A program made the position numbers and the translations under genes. From Streptomyces sp. Sge12 (lineage in GTDB: Bacteria; Actinomycetota; Actinomycetes; Streptomycetales; Streptomycetaceae), in NCBI RefSeq assembly GCF_002080455.1, contig NZ_CP020555.1, positions 5,740,501 to 5,804,500 of the forward strand: DNA of 64,000 nt, written 5' to 3'. Of this stretch, positions 25,990 to 34,030 are shown in pieces (positions within the stretch are counted from its first letter, which is position 1; each line of letters begins with the position of its first letter). Under the pieces are notes generated by a model. That model ran no database searches. It was not told the DNA's origin and saw only the letters and a list, made by a program, of their open reading frames with translations.

Positions 25990-26487
25990 CTAACCCTGAC
26001 GGGCGATCGGGGCCAGGGTGGCCGAGGTGAGGGTGGTCAGGTCCGACGGGGAGAGCTCGACCTCCAGGCCGCGGCGGCCCGCCGAGCAGCAGATCGTGGG
26101 GTGGGCCGCGGCCGAGGCGTCGATCACCGTGCGCAGCCGCTTGCGCTGGCCCAGCGGGGAGATGCCGCCGCGGACGTAGCCCGTCGTGCGCTCCGCCAGG
26201 GCCGGGTCGGCCATCGCCGCCCGCTTGCCGCCCACCGCCGTCGCCAGGGCCTTGAGGTCCAGCGACCCCGACACCGGCACCACCGCCACCGTCAGGACCC
26301 CGTCCACGTCCGCGACGAGCGTCTTGAAGACCTGGGCGGGCGAGACGCCGAGCGCCTGGGCCGCCTCCTCGCCGTACGAGGGGTGCGCCGGGTCGTGCTC
26401 GTAGGCGTGCGTGGTGAACGCGACGCCCGCCGCCGTCAGGGCGACGATCGCCGGGGTGCCTGCTGCCTGCTTGGACTTCTTCGCCAT
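25990..26487 (-). CDS. ybaK: YbaK-type Cys-tRNA(Pro)/aminoacyl-tRNA deacylase
   Basis: The 165-residue protein starts MAKKSKQAAGTPAIV. It contains YEHDPAHPSYGEEAAQALGV, VFKTLVADVDG and the conserved GGKRAAMADPALAERTTGYVRGGISPLGQRKRL. These are blocks of the YbaK/ProX editing domain, including the catalytic Lys of the FKTL segment. The enzyme hydrolyses cysteinyl-tRNA(Pro) in the cytoplasm to prevent mistranslation. It starts 10 bases after the LON-domain gene and is probably co-transcribed with it. The convergent gap to the DUF2567 gene contains an interspersed repeat. Confidence 0.88.
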   Translation of the reverse strand: MAKKSKQAAGTPAIVALTAAGVAFTTHAYEHDPAHPSYGEEAAQALGVSPAQVFKTLVADVDGVLTVAVVPVSGSLDLKALATAVGGKRAAMADPALAERTTGYVRGGISPLGQRKRLRTVIDASAAAHPTICCSAGRRGLEVELSPSDLTTLTSATLAPIARQG

Positions 26488-26497
26488 CGGTGTGCGC

Positions 26498-27235
26498 TCA
26501 GTTCGGGCTCGTCGGGGCACGGGTCAGGTCCACCGCCGGCAGTGACGGGAGGTGGCGGATCACCGCCGTCTCCGTGCGCAGCAGCTTCAGCTCCTCCGCC
26601 AGCCGGGTCGCGGTGTCCGGGGCCTGGAGCAGCCGCTGCTTCGCCGGGATGTCCAGCACCGCCGCCGCTGCCACCAGGTAGGAGACCACCGAGGGCTCGT
26701 CGGGGAGCTCCGCGCCGGTCAGCGACCGCTCGCGGGCGCCGGCCAGCCGCTTCTGGTAGTTGCGGAAGGCCCGCAGCACGCCCTCGGCCAGCACGCCCGC
26801 GCCGTCGCCCGCATCCTCCGGAAGCTCTTCCAGCTCCGCCGTCAGGAAGGGGCCCGAGGCGTCCACCGACACCAGGCGGACCCGCGTCGTGCCGGTCGCC
26901 AGGACCTCGAAGCTGCCGTCCTCGCGCTCCCGGACGGTCGCCGCGTCGGCGATGCAGCCGACCCGGTGGAAGGCCTGGATCGGGTCGGGGCCGAAGCCCG
27001 CGGCCGGGCCCCGCTCGGGCAGGGCCGTCTGGTCCGGCAGGCCGGGCGCGGTCGGCGCGACCTCCCGGCCGTCGCGGATCGCGACGACCGCGAAACGGCG
27101 CGGCTCGTCCTCGCCCGTCCTCAGCAGCTCGCGCATCATGGCGCGATAACGCTCCTCGAAGATGTTCAGCGGGAGGACGAGTCCCGGGAACAGCACCGAG
27201 TTCAGCGGGAAGAGGGGCAGGCGAACGGTGGTCAC
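26498..27235 (-). CDS. LON-peptidase substrate-binding (PUA-like) domain protein
   Basis: The 245-residue protein begins at GTG 27235 with VTTVRLPLFPLNSVLFPGL. The LFPLNxVLFPG..PLNIFEERYRxM opening and the later RRFAVVAIRDGREV and GCIADAATVRERE blocks are the LON N-terminal substrate-recognition domain. No ATPase or protease domain follows, so this is a stand-alone domain of the family often named YcaQ-like or LonN. It may bind unfolded protein or a small ligand. It heads a two-gene operon with the deacylase. Confidence 0.82.
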   Translation of the reverse strand: MTTVRLPLFPLNSVLFPGLVLPLNIFEERYRAMMRELLRTGEDEPRRFAVVAIRDGREVAPTAPGLPDQTALPERGPAAGFGPDPIQAFHRVGCIADAATVREREDGSFEVLATGTTRVRLVSVDASGPFLTAELEELPEDAGDGAGVLAEGVLRAFRNYQKRLAGARERSLTGAELPDEPSVVSYLVAAAAVLDIPAKQRLLQAPDTATRLAEELKLLRTETAVIRHLPSLPAVDLTRAPTSPN

Positions 27236-27271
27236 GAGGCACAGGGTAATCGCCCGGGCCACCGAGGGTGT

Positions 27272-27284
27272 CCGGCGTTTGAGG
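27272..27284 (+). repeat. Interspersed CCGGCGTTTGAGG element
   Basis: A short GC-rich word with the TTTGA core. Further copies lie in convergent or intergenic spacers at 25971-25989, 34970-34982 and 35323-35335 (the first and third inverted and slightly variable). It is a common intergenic element of Streptomyces chromosomes. Confidence 0.4.
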
Positions 27285-27344
27285 GGCGGACGGCGGCATC
27301 TGCGCGACCCACCGGACGACCCCACCGCGCTCACCCCACCGCGC

Positions 27345-28940
27345 TCACCCCCGCCGCAGCAGCCGGGAGGCTCCCGCCGCCACCGTCGTGGCCAGGATCC
27401 AGCCCATGATGACCAGGCCCGCCGCCCCCCACTGCCAGCCGCCCTCCAGCTTCCACTGCCCCTGCTGACCGAGGTCGATGACCGGCAGCAGCAGGTCCAG
27501 CGCGTACAGGGCGGCGCTCCACTGCGGATGCTCGTCCTCCTTGATCGCCGGCGGGTCGAGCTGGGAGAACAGCAGCGCCCCCGCCGCCCACAGCACCGCC
27601 ATCCACAGGGCGGCCCGGCCCGGGCGGTAGCCGTAGACCACCGTCCAGTCCTGGAGGTAGCCCCACGCCTTCGGGGCGGGCGGCAGCGTGGCCCGGCGCC
27701 GCCGCTGCTTGGCCAGCAGCACCTCACGGGCGTCCTGGTCCTCGCCGCTGGCCCGCAGTACGGCGGCCAGCCGCTCGTACGGCTCCGGCGAGTACTCGGG
27801 AGTGGCCGCCTCCACCCACTCCAGGCGGCGGGAGAGCGGGAAGTGGCCCCGGGGCGCGAGGTTCTCGTAGACGAACCCCTCGATGGACAGCCCGCCGGGG
27901 CCCGGCCAGCTCGTGGAGGTGTCGACGAGCTTGACCACCTTGGCCCCGGACACCACCACCCGGCCCTCCTGCGGCCGCTCGCCGACGAAACGGAACTCGG
28001 GGGTCTGGATCCGGCGCAGGGATATCTCCTGCTCGGGGGTGAGCACGAAGCGCGCCCCGTAGAAGTCGATGGCGTCGCCGAAGCGGCCGTCGTCCAGCCG
28101 CAGCCCGCCCCGGCACTCGAAGTGCTGGGCCAGCCGGCCGCGGGTGGGCGTCGGCCCCAGCCCGTACGGGGGAGTGGAGGAGCCCCCGTACGCCGCGTAG
28201 TCCAGCGCGATCGAGGTCAGGTACAGGGTCCGCTCGACGGTCAGCTGGGGGGCGTTCAGCGCGAAGCGCCCGTACGGATTGCCCAGGCGGGCACCGCGCA
28301 GGTTCATCGACACGCCGACCTTGGCGCCGCGCAGGCTCACCTCGCCGTACGTCTCCAGCAGCTCGCCCTGGAAGTCCTGCGCGACGGACATCCCGTCCGC
28401 GGCGATCGCCCGCCCCTTGCTGTCCCGCTGCACCACGGCCTGGCTGATCAGCAGATCGGTGCCGATCTGCGCGTCGGTGAGCCGGATCCCGCGCGCCACC
28501 CGGCAGCGCGGCAGGTGCAGATCGCCCTCGGTGTGCAGCCGGGAGGCCTCCAGCCGCGGTATCGCGCAGTTGACCATCCGCAGCGTGCCGAAGCGGGCCT
28601 CCGACAGCTGGATCTCGCTGTCGAAGCGACAGGACTGGAGCTCCACGTACGGGGCCACCGCGCCACCGGACAGTTCCAGCCGCCCGCTGATCCGCACCCC
28701 GCGCAGCTTGAGGGAGGCCACCCGGCCCGGCACCGGCGGCGGCCCGTGCAGCAGCAGCCGGGCGACCACCCGGGCGCGGACGCTGCGCTCGGGCCCCCAG
28801 ACGTACTCGGCGTGCGGATCGTCCCGGTCGGCGGCGCGGGCGCTGAGATCGCAGACGCTTCCCGTGCGGAACGCCTCCCACATGCGCCGTTCCGCGGCGG
28901 TGAGATCCGCCGGTTCCTCGTCCGTGCGCGCCTCGGCCAC
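27345..28940 (-). CDS. Membrane-anchored beta-helix protein
   Basis: This is a 531-residue protein. The first ~360 residues are a run of ~20-residue strand repeats of the pentapeptide/bactofilin type (LKLRGVRISGRLELSGG, FGTLRMVNCAI, VSLRGAKVGVSMNLRGARLG, FGDAIDFYGARFVL). These should fold into a right-handed beta-helix. The linker EYSPEPYERLAAVLRASGEDQDAREVLLAKQRR is a conserved helical segment. The C-terminus holds about three membrane helices. Streptomyces homologues are often labelled membrane-associated oxidoreductase, but I see no cofactor motif. It is divergent from hisD. Confidence 0.6.
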   Translation of the reverse strand: MAEARTDEEPADLTAAERRMWEAFRTGSVCDLSARAADRDDPHAEYVWGPERSVRARVVARLLLHGPPPVPGRVASLKLRGVRISGRLELSGGAVAPYVELQSCRFDSEIQLSEARFGTLRMVNCAIPRLEASRLHTEGDLHLPRCRVARGIRLTDAQIGTDLLISQAVVQRDSKGRAIAADGMSVAQDFQGELLETYGEVSLRGAKVGVSMNLRGARLGNPYGRFALNAPQLTVERTLYLTSIALDYAAYGGSSTPPYGLGPTPTRGRLAQHFECRGGLRLDDGRFGDAIDFYGARFVLTPEQEISLRRIQTPEFRFVGERPQEGRVVVSGAKVVKLVDTSTSWPGPGGLSIEGFVYENLAPRGHFPLSRRLEWVEAATPEYSPEPYERLAAVLRASGEDQDAREVLLAKQRRRRATLPPAPKAWGYLQDWTVVYGYRPGRAALWMAVLWAAGALLFSQLDPPAIKEDEHPQWSAALYALDLLLPVIDLGQQGQWKLEGGWQWGAAGLVIMGWILATTVAAGASRLLRRG

Positions 28941-29008
28941 GGCGGCCCCCCTCCGCTGTCGTCCACGTGTACGGGAACGCTATCGGGCACCTGTGACGTC
29001 CGGGACCT

Positions 29009-29025
29009 GTATCAGCCAGTGATAC
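29009..29025. promoter_or_regulatory. Palindrome in the hisD promoter region
   Basis: GTATCA-GCCAG-TGATAC is a perfect 6-bp dyad with a five-base spacer, 40 bases upstream of the hisD start. It could be an operator controlling hisD, the divergent beta-helix gene, or both. No regulator is known to me from the sequence alone. Confidence 0.4.
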
Positions 29026-29065
29026 GGGCGAACGGTGGCGCGAAGCGGTCTGAGAGAATTGTGAG

Positions 29066-30388
29066 GTGATCTCTCGTATCGACCTGCGCGGTGACGCCCT
29101 CCCCGAGGGCGGCGCCCTGCGCGACCTGCTGCCCCGTGCCGAGTTCGACGTAGAAGCTGCCCTGGAGAAGGTGCGGCCCATCTGCGAGGACGTCCATCAT
29201 CGCGGCACGGCGGCGCTGATCGAATACGCGCAGAAGTTCGACGGGGTCGAGCTCTCGCAGGTCCGGGTACCCGCGGAGGCCATCAAGGCCGCCCTGGAGC
29301 AGCTGGACCCGGCCGTCCGCGCCGCCCTGGAGGAGTCGATCCGGCGCGCCCGGATCGTGCACCGGAACCAGCGCCGCACCGAGCACACCACCCAGGTGGT
29401 CCCCGGCGGCACCGTGACCGAGAAGTGGGTTCCCGTCGAGCGCGTGGGACTGTACGCCCCGGGCGGCCGCTCGGTGTACCCGTCCTCCGTCGTCATGAAC
29501 GTCGTCCCGGCCCAGGAGGCGGGCGTCGAGTCGATCGCGCTCGCGTCCCCGCCGCAGAAGGAGTTCGGCGGCCTGCCGCACCCGACGATCCTCGCCGCGT
29601 GCGCGCTGCTCGGCGTGGACGAGGTGTACGCGGCCGGCGGCGCCGTCGCCGTCGCGATGTTCGCGTACGGCACCGAGGACTGCCTGCCGGTCAACATGGT
29701 GACCGGCCCCGGCAACATCTGGGTCGCCGCCGCCAAGCGCTACTTCACCGGGAAGATCGGCATCGACACCGAGGCCGGCCCGACCGAGATCGCCGTCCTC
29801 GCCGACTCCACCGCCGACCCGGTGCACGTCGCCGCCGACCTGATCAGCCAGGCCGAGCACGACCCGCTGGCCGCGGCCGTGCTCGTCACGGACTCCGCCG
29901 AGCTCGCGGACGCCGTCGAGAAGGAGCTGGAACCGCAGGTCGCCGCCACCAAGCACGTCGAGGACCGGATCAAGCCGGCCCTGGCCGGCAAGCAGTCCGC
30001 GATCGTGCTGGTCGACAGCCTGGAGGACGGCCTGAAGGTCGTCGACGCGTACGGCGCCGAGCACCTGGAGATCCAGACCGCCGACGCCGCCGCGTGGGCC
30101 GCCCGCGTACGCAACGCCGGCGCGATCTTCGTCGGCCCGTGGGCCCCGGTCTCGCTCGGCGACTACTGCGCCGGGTCGAACCACGTGCTGCCCACCGGCG
30201 GCTGCGCCTGCCACTCCTCCGGCCTGTCCGTGCAGTCCTTCCTGCGCGGCATCCACATCGTCGACTACACGCGCGACGCCCTCGCCGAGGTCACCCACCA
30301 CGTGGTGACGCTGGCCGAGGCCGAGGACCTGCCCGCGCACGGCGCCGCCCTGAAGGCGCGCTTCGGATGGAAGGTGCCCACCGTATGA
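29066..30388 (+). CDS. hisD: Histidinol dehydrogenase
   Basis: The 440-residue enzyme carries out the last two steps of histidine synthesis, L-histidinol to L-histidine, with NAD and zinc. Diagnostic segments are VERVGLYAPGGRSVYPSS, VTGPGNIWVAAAK, TEIAVLADSTADP, DLISQAEHDPLA and YCAGSNHVLPTGG, which hold the zinc ligands and catalytic His/Glu. The GTG at 29066 follows directly after GTGAG, so the start is unusual and could be part of a leaderless transcript. The ATG of hisC overlaps its stop. It is the first gene of the his operon. Confidence 0.96.
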   Translation: MISRIDLRGDALPEGGALRDLLPRAEFDVEAALEKVRPICEDVHHRGTAALIEYAQKFDGVELSQVRVPAEAIKAALEQLDPAVRAALEESIRRARIVHRNQRRTEHTTQVVPGGTVTEKWVPVERVGLYAPGGRSVYPSSVVMNVVPAQEAGVESIALASPPQKEFGGLPHPTILAACALLGVDEVYAAGGAVAVAMFAYGTEDCLPVNMVTGPGNIWVAAAKRYFTGKIGIDTEAGPTEIAVLADSTADPVHVAADLISQAEHDPLAAAVLVTDSAELADAVEKELEPQVAATKHVEDRIKPALAGKQSAIVLVDSLEDGLKVVDAYGAEHLEIQTADAAAWAARVRNAGAIFVGPWAPVSLGDYCAGSNHVLPTGGCACHSSGLSVQSFLRGIHIVDYTRDALAEVTHHVVTLAEAEDLPAHGAALKARFGWKVPTV

Positions 30389-31503
30389 CCGCCGCCGGCA
30401 TCGGCATCGACGACCTGCCCATCCGGGACGAGCTGCGCGGCAAGACCCCGTACGGCGCCCCGCAGCTCGACGTACCCGTCCAGCTGAACACCAACGAGAA
30501 CCCCTACGAGCTGCCCGACGCGCTCGTCGCCCGCATCGCCGAGCGCGTCGCCGAGGCGGCCCGCACCCTCAACCGCTACCCCGACCGGGACGCCGTCGAG
30601 CTGCGCACCCAGCTGGCCGCCTACCTCACCCGCACCGGCAAGCACCCGGTCGCGCGGGAGAACGTATGGGCCGCCAACGGCTCCAACGAGGTCATCCAGC
30701 AGCTGCTGCAGACCTTCGGCGGGCCCGGCCGCACCGCGCTCGGCTTCGAGCCCTCCTACTCGATGCACGCGCTGATCTCCCGCGGCACCGGCACCGGGTG
30801 GATCTCCGGACCGCGCCGCGAGGACTTCACCATCGACGTGGAGGCGGCCGAGCAGGCGATCACCGAGAACGCCCCCGACGTCGTCTTCATCACCTCGCCC
30901 AACAACCCCACGGGCACCGCGGTAGAGGCCGAGACGGTCCTCGCCCTCTACGAGGCCGCCCAGGCCGCCAAGCCCTCCCTGGTGATCGTCGACGAGGCGT
31001 ACGTGGAGTTCAGCCACCGCGACTCGCTGCTGCCCCTCATCGAGGGCCGCCCGAACCTGGTGGTCTCCCGGACCATGTCCAAGGCCTTCGGCGCGGCCGG
31101 CCTGCGCCTGGGCTACCTGGCCGCCCACCCCGCCGTCGTCGACGCCGTCCAGCTGGTGCGCCTGCCGTACCACCTGTCGGCCGTCACGCAGGCCACCGCA
31201 CTGGCCGCCCTGGAGCACACCGACACCCTGCTCGGCTACGTCGAGCAGCTCAAGGCCGAGCGCGACCGCCTGGTCGTGGAACTGCGGGCCATCGGCTTCG
31301 AGGTCACCGATTCCGACGCGAACTTCATCCAGTTCGGGAAGTTCGAGGACTCGCACACCGCCTGGCAGAAGATCCTCGACCAGGGCGTCCTGGTCCGGGA
31401 CAACGGCGTACCGGGATGGCTGCGGGTCACCGCAGGCACCCCGGCGGAGAACGACGCGTTCCTGGAAGCGGTTCGCGCACTGAAGAAGGAGCAGCACGCA
31501 TGA
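30385..31503 (+). CDS. hisC: Histidinol-phosphate aminotransferase
   Basis: The 372-residue PLP enzyme converts imidazole-acetol phosphate to histidinol phosphate. The PLP site is TMSKAFGAAGLRLGY, with the Lys as Schiff base. NTNENPYELP at the N-terminus, SPNNPTGT and VDEAYVEF are typical class-II-like aminotransferase blocks of HisC. It is coupled by 4-base overlaps to hisD upstream and hisB downstream. Confidence 0.96.
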   Translation: MTAAGIGIDDLPIRDELRGKTPYGAPQLDVPVQLNTNENPYELPDALVARIAERVAEAARTLNRYPDRDAVELRTQLAAYLTRTGKHPVARENVWAANGSNEVIQQLLQTFGGPGRTALGFEPSYSMHALISRGTGTGWISGPRREDFTIDVEAAEQAITENAPDVVFITSPNNPTGTAVEAETVLALYEAAQAAKPSLVIVDEAYVEFSHRDSLLPLIEGRPNLVVSRTMSKAFGAAGLRLGYLAAHPAVVDAVQLVRLPYHLSAVTQATALAALEHTDTLLGYVEQLKAERDRLVVELRAIGFEVTDSDANFIQFGKFEDSHTAWQKILDQGVLVRDNGVPGWLRVTAGTPAENDAFLEAVRALKKEQHA

Positions 31504-32093
31504 GCCGCATCGGACGGGTCGAACGGACCACCAAGGAGACCTCCGTCGTCGTCGAGATAAACCTCGACGGCACGGGCAAGGTCGACGTCTCGACGGGCGT
31601 GGGCTTCTACGACCACATGCTCGACCAGCTCGGCCGCCACGGCCTCTTCGACCTCACCGTCAAGACCGAGGGCGACCTGCACATCGACAGCCACCACACC
31701 ATCGAGGACAGCGCGCTCGCGCTCGGCGCCGCCTTCCGGCAGGCCCTCGGCGACAAGGTCGGCATCTACCGCTTCGGCAACTGCACCGTGCCGCTCGACG
31801 AGTCCCTCGCCCAGGTGACCGTCGACCTGTCCGGCCGCCCCTACCTCGTGCACACCGAGCCCGAGAACATGGCGCCGATGATCGGCACGTACGACACGAC
31901 GATGACCCGGCACATCTTCGAGTCCTTCGTCGCGCAGGCCCAGATCGCCCTGCACATCCACGTCCCGTACGGCCGCAACGCCCACCACATCGTGGAGTGC
32001 CAGTTCAAGGCCCTCGCCCGGGCCCTGCGCTACGCCGCCGAGTTCGACCCGCGCGCGGCCGGCATCCTGCCCTCCACGAAGGGCGCCCTCTAG
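31500..32093 (+). CDS. hisB: Imidazoleglycerol-phosphate dehydratase
   Basis: The 197-residue enzyme dehydrates imidazole glycerol phosphate. It has the metal-binding repeats FYDHMLDQLGRHG, DSHHTIEDSALALG, HIHVPYGRNAHHIVE and FKALARALRYA. The length and single-domain form fit actinobacterial HisB, with no fused phosphatase. It starts four bases inside hisC and is followed, two bases after its stop, by the small membrane-protein gene. Confidence 0.96.
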   Translation: MSRIGRVERTTKETSVVVEINLDGTGKVDVSTGVGFYDHMLDQLGRHGLFDLTVKTEGDLHIDSHHTIEDSALALGAAFRQALGDKVGIYRFGNCTVPLDESLAQVTVDLSGRPYLVHTEPENMAPMIGTYDTTMTRHIFESFVAQAQIALHIHVPYGRNAHHIVECQFKALARALRYAAEFDPRAAGILPSTKGAL

Positions 32094-32095
32094 CC

Positions 32096-32263
32096 GTGAA
32101 CGGCCTGAACACCATCCTGATCGTCCTCGGCCTGTTCCTGGCCGGGGGCGTCTACTCCTTCCAGAAGCAGAAGATGCCCAAGTCGGTCATCATTCTGCTC
32201 GCTCTGGCCTCCGCGATGTGTCTGGCCGCCGGAGTCCTGCGAATCCAGGGAATTTGGGAATGA
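32096..32263 (+). CDS. Small membrane protein within the his operon
   Basis: The 55-residue product starts VNGLNTILIVLGLFLAGGVY. Two hydrophobic segments (about residues 4-19 and 29-47) are separated by a basic loop with QKQKMPKS, so it should form a membrane hairpin. The GTG is two bases past the hisB stop and its stop overlaps the hisH ATG, so expression is locked to histidine synthesis. Streptomycete his operons carry this small gene, but I know of no assigned function. Membrane attachment of the enzymes is one possibility. Confidence 0.7.
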   Translation: MNGLNTILIVLGLFLAGGVYSFQKQKMPKSVIILLALASAMCLAAGVLRIQGIWE

Positions 32264-32910
32264 GCGCAGTCCGCCCCACCAAGAACGTCGTCGTCTTCGA
32301 CTACGGCTTCGGAAACGTACGCTCCGCCGAGCGGGCCCTCGCCCGCGTCGGGGCCGACGTCGAGATCACCCGCGACTACGACAAGGCCATGGACGCCGAC
32401 GGACTCCTCGTCCCCGGCGTCGGCGCCTTCTCGGCCTGCATGAAGGGCCTCAAGGACGCCCGCGGCGACTGGATCATCGGCCGCCGCCTCTCCGGCGGCC
32501 GCCCCGTCATGGGCATCTGCGTCGGCATGCAGATCCTCTTCGAACGCGGCATCGAGCACGGCGTCGAGACCGAGGGCCTGGACGAGTGGCCCGGCACGGT
32601 CGGCCCCCTCAAGGCCCCGATCGTCCCCCACATGGGCTGGAACACCGTCGAGTCCCCGGCCGACAGCCAGGCCTTCAAGGGCCTGGACGCCGACGCCCGG
32701 TTCTACTTCGTGCACTCCTACGCGGCGCGCGACTGGACCCTCGAAATCACCAACCCGCTGATCCGCGCCCCCAAGGTCACCTGGGCCACCCACGGCGAGC
32801 GCTTCGTGGCGGCGGTGGAGAACCGGGCCCTGTGGGCCACGCAGTTCCACCCCGAGAAGTCCGGCGACGCCGGCGCCCAGCTCCTCACCAACTGGATCGA
32901 GACCCTGTGA
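32260..32910 (+). CDS. hisH: Imidazole glycerol phosphate synthase, glutaminase subunit
   Basis: The 216-residue glutamine amidotransferase supplies ammonia to HisF. The nucleophile is in MGICVGMQILFE. The catalytic His-Glu pair is ATQFHPEKSGDAG. VVVFDYGFGNVRSAERAL is the usual HisH N-terminus, and PHMGWNTVE is conserved. It starts within the small membrane-protein gene and ends on the first base of the priA start. HisF is encoded two genes downstream. Confidence 0.96.
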   Translation: MSAVRPTKNVVVFDYGFGNVRSAERALARVGADVEITRDYDKAMDADGLLVPGVGAFSACMKGLKDARGDWIIGRRLSGGRPVMGICVGMQILFERGIEHGVETEGLDEWPGTVGPLKAPIVPHMGWNTVESPADSQAFKGLDADARFYFVHSYAARDWTLEITNPLIRAPKVTWATHGERFVAAVENRALWATQFHPEKSGDAGAQLLTNWIETL

Positions 32911-33641
32911 TGACCGCACCCACGCTCGAACTCCTGCCCGCGGTCGACGTCCGCGACGGACAGGCCGTGCGCCTCGTGCACGGGGTGTCCGGCAGCGAGA
33001 CCTCCTACGGCTCCCCGCTGGAGGCGGCCCTCGCCTGGCAGCGCTCCGGCGCCGAATGGCTGCACCTGGTCGACCTGGACGCCGCCTTCGGCACCGGCGA
33101 CAACCGCGCCCTCGTCGCCGAGATCACCGGCGCCATGGACATCAAGGTCGAGCTCTCCGGCGGCATCCGCGACGACGCCTCGCTCGCCGCGGCCCTCGCC
33201 ACCGGCTGCACCCGCGTCAACCTCGGCACCGCCGCCCTGGAGACCCCCGAGTGGGCCGCCCGGGCCATCGCCGAGCACGGCGACCGGATCGCGGTCGGCC
33301 TCGACGTCCGCGGCACCACCCTCAAGGGCCGCGGCTGGACCAGCGAGGGCGGCGACCTCTACGAGACCCTCGCCCGGCTGGACTCCGAGGGCTGCGCCCG
33401 GTACGTCGTCACCGACATCGGCAAGGACGGCACGCTGACCGGCCCCAACCTGGAGCTCCTGAAGAACGTCTGCGCCGCCACCGACCGGCCCGTCGTCGCC
33501 TCCGGCGGCATCTCCTCGCTCGACGACCTGCGGGCCCTGTCCGAACTGGTCCCGCTCGGGGTCGAGGGCGCGATCGTCGGCAAGGCCCTGTACGCCAAGG
33601 CCTTCACCCTGGAAGAAGCCCTGAAGGTGGTCTCCGCATGA
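32910..33641 (+). CDS. priA: Phosphoribosyl isomerase A (HisA, with probable TrpF activity)
   Basis: The 243-residue (beta-alpha)8 barrel isomerises ProFAR in histidine synthesis. Actinobacterial PriA also isomerises phosphoribosylanthranilate in tryptophan synthesis; no trpF gene lies in the trp clusters of this window. Catalytic aspartates are in LLPAVDVRDGQAVRL and VTDIGKDGTLTGPN. Phosphate-binding blocks are GGIRDD and SGGISSLDDL. It overlaps hisH by one base and ridA by four bases. Confidence 0.94.
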   Translation: MTAPTLELLPAVDVRDGQAVRLVHGVSGSETSYGSPLEAALAWQRSGAEWLHLVDLDAAFGTGDNRALVAEITGAMDIKVELSGGIRDDASLAAALATGCTRVNLGTAALETPEWAARAIAEHGDRIAVGLDVRGTTLKGRGWTSEGGDLYETLARLDSEGCARYVVTDIGKDGTLTGPNLELLKNVCAATDRPVVASGGISSLDDLRALSELVPLGVEGAIVGKALYAKAFTLEEALKVVSA

Positions 33642-34030
33642 GCAACCCCTCCAACGACGTCCGCCGCATCTCCTCCGGCGGCGCCTACGAGGACGTCATC
33701 GGCTACTCGCGCGCCGTGGCCCTCCCCAACGGCCTGGTCCTGGTCTCCGGCTGCACCGCCGCCGACGCGGGCGGCCCGTACGACCAGACCCTCAAGGCCT
33801 TCGAAGTCGCCTTCAAGGCCCTCGCCGAGGCCGGCCTGGGCCCCGAGAACGTCGTCCGCACCCGGATGTACCTCACGCACGCCCGCGACGTCGAAGAGGT
33901 GGGCCGCGCCCACAAGCAGCTCTTCGACACGGTCCGGCCCGCCGCGACCATGCTCATCATCTCCGGCTTCGTCGACCCCGGCATGGTCGTCGAGGTGGAG
34001 GTCGAGGCGTACGGGGCGGTGACCGCATGA
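33638..34030 (+). CDS. RidA/YjgF family protein in the his operon
   Basis: The 130-residue protein has the RidA pattern: VLPNG-like AVALPNGLVLVSGC, DQTLKAFEVAFKALAEAGLGPENVVRTRMYLT, and the closing VDPGMVVEVEVEAYGAV. The Arg before the MYLT motif matches the ligand-binding arginine of active family members. Such proteins hydrolyse reactive enamine/imine intermediates in the cytoplasm. It overlaps priA and hisF by four bases each, so it is made with the pathway enzymes. Confidence 0.88.
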   Translation: MSNPSNDVRRISSGGAYEDVIGYSRAVALPNGLVLVSGCTAADAGGPYDQTLKAFEVAFKALAEAGLGPENVVRTRMYLTHARDVEEVGRAHKQLFDTVRPAATMLIISGFVDPGMVVEVEVEAYGAVTA

